Below, piece by piece: positions 58,747-64,000 of a stretch of 64,000 nucleotides of DNA. Both the position numbers and the translations under genes were made by a program. The DNA lies in contig NZ_CP146101.1 of the NCBI RefSeq assembly GCF_037023745.1, forward strand, positions 2,100,001-2,164,000, in the 5' to 3' direction. Below the pieces are notes generated by a model, which was not told where the DNA came from, did no database searches, and saw only the letters and a program-made list of their open reading frames with translations. Every line of letters starts with the position of its first letter. Position 1 is the first letter of the stretch. The DNA is from Streptomyces sp. SCSIO 30461 (lineage in GTDB: Bacteria; Actinomycetota; Actinomycetes; Streptomycetales; Streptomycetaceae).

Positions 58747-60693
58747 GTGAACTCCACTCCCGTCGCACCCGGCGCTCCCGAGCCCGACGGCCCAGCCCCC
58801 CACCGCCCCGGCGTGCAGTCAGGACCGCGCGTCGCAGTCGCCGTCGAGTCGCCGACGCTGCCGCGACAAGCCGCAGGGCCCCGAGCCACGCGGTCACCCG
58901 GTCGGCAGCAGCCGTACGCCGCCGATCCGCCGCGGGACCCGGAGCACCTGGACGACAGCACGGACCCACTGGACCAGCGCGATCCACTTCTCGCCGCGGA
59001 CTCCGCAAGTGTCGAGAATCTGCTGCGCTGCTGGGTCAGGGAGACCGGCCTGTCCCGTCCGGACGGCCCGACGCTCCGCATTCCGCTCCCTGCCAGCGGT
59101 ACCGCCCTGCACGTCCCCGTCCGCTACTGGTCCGCCACAGGCTGGCACCGATTCGGGGCACCGGTTCTGGAAGGGGCACCCGACGCTGCCCCACGGGTGG
59201 ACGCCGTGACCGTGGCCGCACTGCTCACCCGCGAACAGGGCAGCCCCGACACCCAGGCCGCCAGCGGCGCCGAACTCGTCGGCAGGGTCGCCGACTCGCT
59301 GCGCCGTACCGCCGAGTTCATCGCCGAGCGCAGGCTGCGCCCCGGACCACGGCCCGAGGCCGACCCGTTCCTGACCGCCGAACAGTCGCTGGTGCTCGGA
59401 CATCCCCTGCACCCCACCCCCAAGAGCAGGGAGGGACTCTCCGAGGCCGAGAACCGGCGGTACTCCCCCGAGTTGCACGGCTCCTTCCCGCTCCACTGGA
59501 TGGCGGTCGACCGAAGTGTCCTCGCCACCGGTTCCGCCTGGACCGAGCAAGGACGTGCCGTACCCGCCGAGCAGCTCACCAAGCGGCTCGCCGGGGGCCT
59601 CGGACTTCCCCCCGGCACCGCCGCGTTGCCGCTCCACCCCTGGCAGGCGCGCGAGGTGGTCCGGCGTCCGGCCGTAGCCGCGCTCATCGAAGCCGGTCTG
59701 CTCCACGACCTCGGCCCCGGGGGCGAGGACTGGCACCCGACCTCGTCGGTGCGCACAGTTCACCGGCCGGGCGTCCCCACGATGCTCAAACTCTCGCTCG
59801 GCCTGCGGATCACCAACTCCCGGCGCGAGAACCTCCGCAAGGAACTCCACCGCGGAGTGGAGGTCCACCGGTTGCTCCGCGGCGGTCTGGCCGCACAGTG
59901 GCGCAGCGCCCACCCCGGCTTCGACGTCGTCCGCGATCCCGCCTGGCTCGCCGTGGACGACCAGGAGGGCGCACCGATCACCGGACTCGATGTCGTGCTG
60001 CGCCACAACCCCTTCGGCCCCGGCGACGACGCCGTCTGCGTCGCCGGGCTCACCGCGCCCCGGCCATGGCCCGGCCGTGCCGGGACGCACTCGCGTCTCG
60101 CCGACATCGTGCACCGGTTGTCAGGCCGCCTGAGGCGTCCCGTCAGCGCGGTCTCCGCAGAGTGGTTCCTGCGCTACCTCCGATACGTCGTCCGCCCCGT
60201 GCTCTGGCTGGACGGCACCGTGGGAATCGCCCTCGAAGCCCACCAGCAGAACACCCTGGTGATCCTCGACCCCGAGGGCTGGCCTGTCGGCGGGCGCTAT
60301 CGGGACAACCAGGGCTACTACTTCCGTGAGTCCCACCGCGCGGCGCTGTCGAGCAGACTGCCCGGCATCGGCGACGCCAGCGACACCTTCGTCAGCGACG
60401 CCGTCACCGACGAGCGGTTCGCCTACTACCTCGGCATCAACAACGTACTCGGACTCGTCGGCTCCTTCGGGGCGCAGCGCCTCGCCGAGGAACGCGTCCT
60501 CATCGCCGCGTTCCGCCGGTTCCTCGGCTCTGCAACGGACCTCGGCTCGCCGCTCCCGGGCCAGTTGCTGGAGGCGAGCACACTGCGCTGCAAGGCGAAT
60601 CTGCTCACGCGACTCCAGGGACTGGACGAACTCGTGGGCCCAGTGGACACCCAGTCCGTCTATGTGACGATCAGCAACCCCCTCCACCTCTGA
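58747..60693 (+). CDS. NIS synthetase (IucA/IucC family), RhbC-like
   Basis: 648 residues. It joins a carboxylic acid such as citrate to an amine through an adenylate, the core step of NRPS-independent siderophores. The family fold is visible from about residue 100: HPLHPTPKSREGLSEAENRR, ALPLHPWQAREVV, SSVRTVHRPGVPTMLKLSL, LEAHQQNTLVILDPEGWPV and GRYRDNQGYYFRES. The first ~75 residues are Pro/Arg-rich and not part of the fold. The GTG at 58747 follows AAGGAAG. The gene is 66 bp after the aminotransferase and 18 bp before the acyltransferase. Confidence 0.92.
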   Translation: MNSTPVAPGAPEPDGPAPHRPGVQSGPRVAVAVESPTLPRQAAGPRATRSPGRQQPYAADPPRDPEHLDDSTDPLDQRDPLLAADSASVENLLRCWVRETGLSRPDGPTLRIPLPASGTALHVPVRYWSATGWHRFGAPVLEGAPDAAPRVDAVTVAALLTREQGSPDTQAASGAELVGRVADSLRRTAEFIAERRLRPGPRPEADPFLTAEQSLVLGHPLHPTPKSREGLSEAENRRYSPELHGSFPLHWMAVDRSVLATGSAWTEQGRAVPAEQLTKRLAGGLGLPPGTAALPLHPWQAREVVRRPAVAALIEAGLLHDLGPGGEDWHPTSSVRTVHRPGVPTMLKLSLGLRITNSRRENLRKELHRGVEVHRLLRGGLAAQWRSAHPGFDVVRDPAWLAVDDQEGAPITGLDVVLRHNPFGPGDDAVCVAGLTAPRPWPGRAGTHSRLADIVHRLSGRLRRPVSAVSAEWFLRYLRYVVRPVLWLDGTVGIALEAHQQNTLVILDPEGWPVGGRYRDNQGYYFRESHRAALSSRLPGIGDASDTFVSDAVTDERFAYYLGINNVLGLVGSFGAQRLAEERVLIAAFRRFLGSATDLGSPLPGQLLEASTLRCKANLLTRLQGLDELVGPVDTQSVYVTISNPLHL

Positions 60694-60711
60694 GGGTTGA
60701 GGACATCTCCC

Positions 60712-61587
60712 ATGCCTCCCACCGAATCCAGCACCGGCACGGATTCCGGCACCGGGTCCGGTACCGCGCCGAGCACCGGGTCCGGCACCAGGCCCGATAC
60801 GAGCCTCGGTGCCGGTCCCGTCGCCGGACGGGCGCAGACCGGCCCGGAATCCCGAGCGGGCTGCGAGGACACCCTGGACCTGCGGCTGCCCGGCGAATTC
60901 CTCGCGCTGTTCGAGACCAGCGAGAGGGATGAGGGCGCAGCGCCCCTGCGCGACGCGGAAGCACACCCGAACCACGGGGAAGCAGCCCCGAGCGGCGGCG
61001 GCAGACCCCCGCGCGAGGACCTGCTCGACGGGCCGGCCCACTGGGGCGCCTTGGCCACACCCTTCGGCTCGTTCCAGCTGATCCCGGTCAGTGTCGATCG
61101 TGATCTGAGGCTGATCAGCGGGTGGATGAACGACCCGGCGGTCGCAGCCTTCTGGGAACTGTCCGGCCCCGATCCCGTCACCAGCGCCCATCTGCGGGCC
61201 CAAGTCGACGGCGACGGCCGCAGCATCCCCTGCCTCGGTGTCCTGGACGGCGCACCCATGAGCTACTTCGAAATCTACCGGGCCGATCTCGACCCCCTGG
61301 CCCGACACTATCCGGCCCGGCCACATGACACCGGCATCCATCTGCTCATCGGAGGAGTCGCCGACCGGGGGCACGGAGTCGGTACCGCTCTGCTGCGGGC
61401 CGCCACCGCACTGATCCTGGACAACCGCCCCCGCTGCGCACGAGTCGTCGCCGAACCAGACCTGCGCAACACTCCGTCGGTCTCGGCGTTCCTGAGCGCC
61501 GGTTTCCGCTTCGCCGCGGAGGTGGACCTCCCCGGTAAGCGAGCCGCACTCATGCTCCGCGAACGCACACTGGCCAGGCTGCTGTGA
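60712..61587 (+). CDS. siderophore N-acyltransferase (IucB/AlcB type), RhbD-like
   Basis: 291 residues. The C-terminal half is an Acetyltransf_8 GNAT domain of siderophore type: HLRAQVDGDGRSIPCLGVLD, YFEIYRADLDPLARHYPARP, TGIHLLIGGVADRGHGVGTA and VAEPDLRNTPSVSAFLSAGF. The N-terminal ~45 residues are a Gly/Thr/Ser/Pro low-complexity repeat. Family members acylate an N-hydroxylated amine to a hydroxamate. The hydroxylase that would make that amine is not in the operon. The ATG at 60712 has GAGGACATCTCCC upstream. Confidence 0.88.
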   Translation: MPPTESSTGTDSGTGSGTAPSTGSGTRPDTSLGAGPVAGRAQTGPESRAGCEDTLDLRLPGEFLALFETSERDEGAAPLRDAEAHPNHGEAAPSGGGRPPREDLLDGPAHWGALATPFGSFQLIPVSVDRDLRLISGWMNDPAVAAFWELSGPDPVTSAHLRAQVDGDGRSIPCLGVLDGAPMSYFEIYRADLDPLARHYPARPHDTGIHLLIGGVADRGHGVGTALLRAATALILDNRPRCARVVAEPDLRNTPSVSAFLSAGFRFAAEVDLPGKRAALMLRERTLARLL

Positions 61588-61646
61588 ACCGTCCGCCAAA
61601 CCCCATAGCCCGCTCGTCCCGCATAGGTTCCACCCGAGGAGACCCC

Positions 61647-63539
61647 GTGCCGCAGTCCCCCGCCACCTCAGACTCCGACGCGTCTCCCTCCCTCTACGCC
61701 CCGGCCGAGCTGGACCAGGCGATCTGGCGTGACGCGGCCTGCCGCATGCTGGCCAAGATGATCGCCGAGTTCGCCTACGAGGGTCTCGTCGCGCCGCTCC
61801 TCGTCAGCCGTCCGACCGCCGGCCGTCCAAGCCCCGGCACTCGCGCTCAGGCACCCGCCGAAGCCCGCGTCGAGGCCCCTGAAGGCGAGCCGCAGGGGGG
61901 AGCCGACGCCTACCGCCTCCGACTCGACTGCGGTGAACGGCTCACCTTCCGGGCGAGGCGGGGGGCGTACGGCAGCTGGCGCGTGGCGCCTGACTCGATC
62001 GAGCTCGACGGGCTGCCGTTCGGCGATCCCCTGCGGTTCCTCGTGGCCGCACGCGAACTCCTCGGCCTCGACGGTGCCACGCTGGGCCATCTCATCCGTG
62101 AACTGAGCACCACCCTCGCAGCCGACTGCCGACTCGCCCACGAGTCCCTCCCCGCGGCCCTGCTCGCCGATCTCGATTACGCGTCGCTCGAAGGCCATCA
62201 GACCGGCCACCCCTGGCTTGTCCTCAACAAGGGCCGCATCGGCTTCTCAGCCGACGACGCCGCCCGCTGGGCTCCCGAAGCGCGCAGGCAGACCCGGCTG
62301 CCCTGGATCGCCGTCAGCACCGAACTCGCCGTCTACCGCGGGGTGCCGGGACTGGCGACCCCCGACGTGCTCTACGCGAAGGAGCTGGACGACGAGGTGC
62401 GTGTGGCGTTCGCAGCCGAGCTGCATGCGCGCGGCCGGGATCCCGAGGGCTATCTGCTCCTCCCCGTGCACCCTTGGCAGTGGGAGCACGTGGTGCTGCC
62501 GCTCTACGCCCCGTCCGTCGCGAACGGCGACATCGTGCCGCTGACCACGGACTCCGACCTGCGGCTGCCCCAGCAGTCCATCCGCACCTTCCTCAACACC
62601 AGCCGCCCCGACCGGCACACGGTCAAGCTTCCACTGTCCGTCCTCAACACCCTCGTCTGGCGCGGACTGCCGACCGAACGTACTCTCGCCGCCCCCGCCG
62701 TCACCGATTGGGTGCGGTCGATCCGGGACGACGACACCTTTCTGCGCGACGACTGCGGGGTGATCCTGCTCGGTGAGGTCGCGTCCGTCACAGTCGAGCA
62801 CCCGCTGTACGACCGACTGCCGGACGTGCCATACCAGTACCGGGAGCTGCTCGGTGCCATCTGGCGCGAACCGCTGAGCCTGCCGCCCGGGGAGCGGGCC
62901 CGCACCCTGGCATCCCTACTCCACACCGATCCGCGGGGGCGCGCCTTCACGGCCGAGCTGGTCGAGCGTTCGACGCTCGCCCCCGCCGTCTGGCTGCGGC
63001 GCCTGTTCGCCGCGCTGCTGCCGCCCCTGCTGCGTTACCTCTACCGCTACGGCACCGTGTTCTCGCCGCACGGGGAGAACGCCATCGTGGTCTTCGACGC
63101 GCACGACGTCCCCGTACGCCTCGCGATCAAGGACTTCGTCGACGACGTCAACGTCAGCGCCGAGCCGCTGCCCGAGCACCGTTCGATGCCGGACGAGGTG
63201 CGGGCGGTCCTGCTGACGGAGACGCCGGAGTTCCTCACCCAGTTCATCCACTCCGGTCTGTTCGTCGGCGTCTTCCGCTTTCTCGCCCCGCTGTGCGAGG
63301 AGCAGCTCGGAGTGCCGGAGACCGAGTTCTGGGCACTGGTACGAGCCGAGATCCTGCGCCACCAGGAGCGTTTCCCGGAGCTCAAGGACCGCTACGAGCT
63401 GTTCGATCTGCTCACCCCGTGTATCGCGCGCCTCTGCCTCAACCGCAACCGGCTGCACCTCGACGGCTACCGCGACCGCTCGGAACGCCCGCATGCCGCC
63501 ATGCACGGACTGGTGCCCAACCCGCTCGCCGCCGGATGA
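61647..63539 (+). CDS. NIS synthetase (IucA/IucC family), RhbF-like
   Basis: 630 residues, a second, divergent NIS synthetase. Family blocks: EGHQTGHPWLVLNKGRIGFS, LPVHPWQWEHVVLPLY, LPQQSIRTFLNTSRPDRHTV, YGTVFSPHGENAIVVFD and IKDFVDDVNV. The two synthetases probably act in turn on the two ends of a dicarboxylic acid. The GTG at 61647 follows GAGGAGACCCC. A GTG at 61584 overlaps the acyltransferase stop (GTGA), but lacks a ribosome site and would add 21 residues. The gene ends the operon; dinG follows 74 bp later. Confidence 0.92.
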   Translation: MPQSPATSDSDASPSLYAPAELDQAIWRDAACRMLAKMIAEFAYEGLVAPLLVSRPTAGRPSPGTRAQAPAEARVEAPEGEPQGGADAYRLRLDCGERLTFRARRGAYGSWRVAPDSIELDGLPFGDPLRFLVAARELLGLDGATLGHLIRELSTTLAADCRLAHESLPAALLADLDYASLEGHQTGHPWLVLNKGRIGFSADDAARWAPEARRQTRLPWIAVSTELAVYRGVPGLATPDVLYAKELDDEVRVAFAAELHARGRDPEGYLLLPVHPWQWEHVVLPLYAPSVANGDIVPLTTDSDLRLPQQSIRTFLNTSRPDRHTVKLPLSVLNTLVWRGLPTERTLAAPAVTDWVRSIRDDDTFLRDDCGVILLGEVASVTVEHPLYDRLPDVPYQYRELLGAIWREPLSLPPGERARTLASLLHTDPRGRAFTAELVERSTLAPAVWLRRLFAALLPPLLRYLYRYGTVFSPHGENAIVVFDAHDVPVRLAIKDFVDDVNVSAEPLPEHRSMPDEVRAVLLTETPEFLTQFIHSGLFVGVFRFLAPLCEEQLGVPETEFWALVRAEILRHQERFPELKDRYELFDLLTPCIARLCLNRNRLHLDGYRDRSERPHAAMHGLVPNPLAAG

Positions 63540-63613
63540 CGCCGTCGGGCGGGGGCATGGCCGTGCCGGTATGTTCCCGCGCTGTCAGTGGCGCACCGTA
63601 GGGTGGACGGTCT

Positions 63614-64000
63614 ATGACGAAACCCTCCCTCCCCGAGCTCCTCCACGCCGCGGTCACCGCTGTCGGCGGGGTCGAGCGGCCTGGCCAGGTCACGATGGCC
63701 GAGTCCGTGGCCGCTGCCGTCGACGACGGCTCCCATCTGCTCGTCCAGGCCGGCACCGGCACCGGAAAGTCCCTCGGCTATCTGGTGCCGGCCCTGGCAC
63801 AGGGGGAGCGTGTGGTGGTGGCCACCGCGACACTCGCGCTCCAGCGCCAGCTCGTGGAGCGCGATCTGCCCAGGACGGTGGACGCGCTGCACCCGCTGCT
63901 GCGACGGCGTCCGGACTTCGCCATGCTCAAGGGCCGGTCCAACTACCTGTGTCTGCACCGGCTGCACGAGGGCGTGCCCCAGGAAGAGGAGGACGGGCTC
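63614..64000 (+). CDS. dinG: DinG-type ATP-dependent DNA helicase, N-terminal part (cut by window end)
   Basis: 129 codons visible from the ATG at 63614. It starts MTKPSLPELLHAAVTAVGGV, with Walker A QAGTGTGKSLGYLVPAL and motif Ia VVVATATLALQRQLV, typical of the XPD/DinG superfamily-2 helicases. The FeS-cluster region begins at GRSNYLCLHRL. SOS-regulated in E. coli, but I see no LexA box in the 74 bp upstream. TAGGGT lies 9 nt before the ATG. Confidence 0.88.
   Translation, partial: MTKPSLPELLHAAVTAVGGVERPGQVTMAESVAAAVDDGSHLLVQAGTGTGKSLGYLVPALAQGERVVVATATLALQRQLVERDLPRTVDALHPLLRRRPDFAMLKGRSNYLCLHRLHEGVPQEEEDGL

Overview
The window is a continuous piece of a high-GC actinomycete chromosome, almost certainly Streptomyces. 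The evidence is strong third-position GC bias, many GTG starts (and one likely TTG), frequent starts without a Shine-Dalgarno sequence, and gene content (osaABC, clgR, gluABCD-gluRK, rshA, poly-HAMP kinase). From memory, the order follows the recA-rshA core region of S. coelicolor. I see no CRISPR array, insertion sequence, prophage or integrase. This is core chromosome with a few accessory or decayed loci.

Layout. 1-2870: 3' part of a 23S rRNA gene, 5S rRNA, rrn terminator and a tRNA-Thr(GGT). 2903-12324: osmoadaptation locus, with osaC (multidomain phosphatase) on the minus strand and, divergently, osaA (giant soluble hybrid kinase with about ten 92-residue HAMP-type repeats) and osaB. 12469-19843: ftsK, a RodZ-like HTH membrane protein, then rimO-pgsA-cinA joined by ATGA overlaps, then clgR. 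20031-30231: dps, a small membrane protein, a minus-strand lhr-nei-SDR series, araC-azlC-azlD and a toroid-fold protein. 30311-34700: DUF3046, an AI-2E family permease, a decayed PaaI-type thioesterase, recA (SOS box over its promoter), recX, and a frameshifted rhodanese.

34766-43960: an FAD monooxygenase, the glutamate ABC transporter gluABCD with its divergent two-component pair gluR-gluK, a GNAT protein and an orphan TAXI-type binding protein. 44049-55604: miaB, a LigB-like protein, an MT0933-type antitoxin-like pair, miaA, a three-helix membrane protein, dapF (with an odd C-terminal extension), rshA, a secreted M1 peptidase and hflX. 55774-56982: a lipoprotein serine protease. 57292-63539: a four-gene NRPS-independent siderophore (NIS) operon. 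63614-64000: start of a DinG-type helicase.

How the genes fit together. DNA repair and SOS functions cluster here (recA, recX, nei, lhr, dinG), as do tRNA and ribosome modification (miaA, miaB, rimO, hflX) and stress signalling (osaABC, clgR, rshA, dps). The most unusual locus is the siderophore operon. Its order (diaminobutyrate aminotransferase, NIS synthetase, IucB-type acyltransferase, NIS synthetase) matches the rhizobactin 1021 type rhbA-C-D-F, but the decarboxylase (rhbB) and N-hydroxylase (rhbE) are absent and no transporter or iron-box is adjacent. Other notable points are two broken genes flanking recA-recX, the near-identical repeat units in osaA, and a window-wide pattern of -10-like hexamers 6-7 nt before start codons, which suggests leaderless mRNAs.
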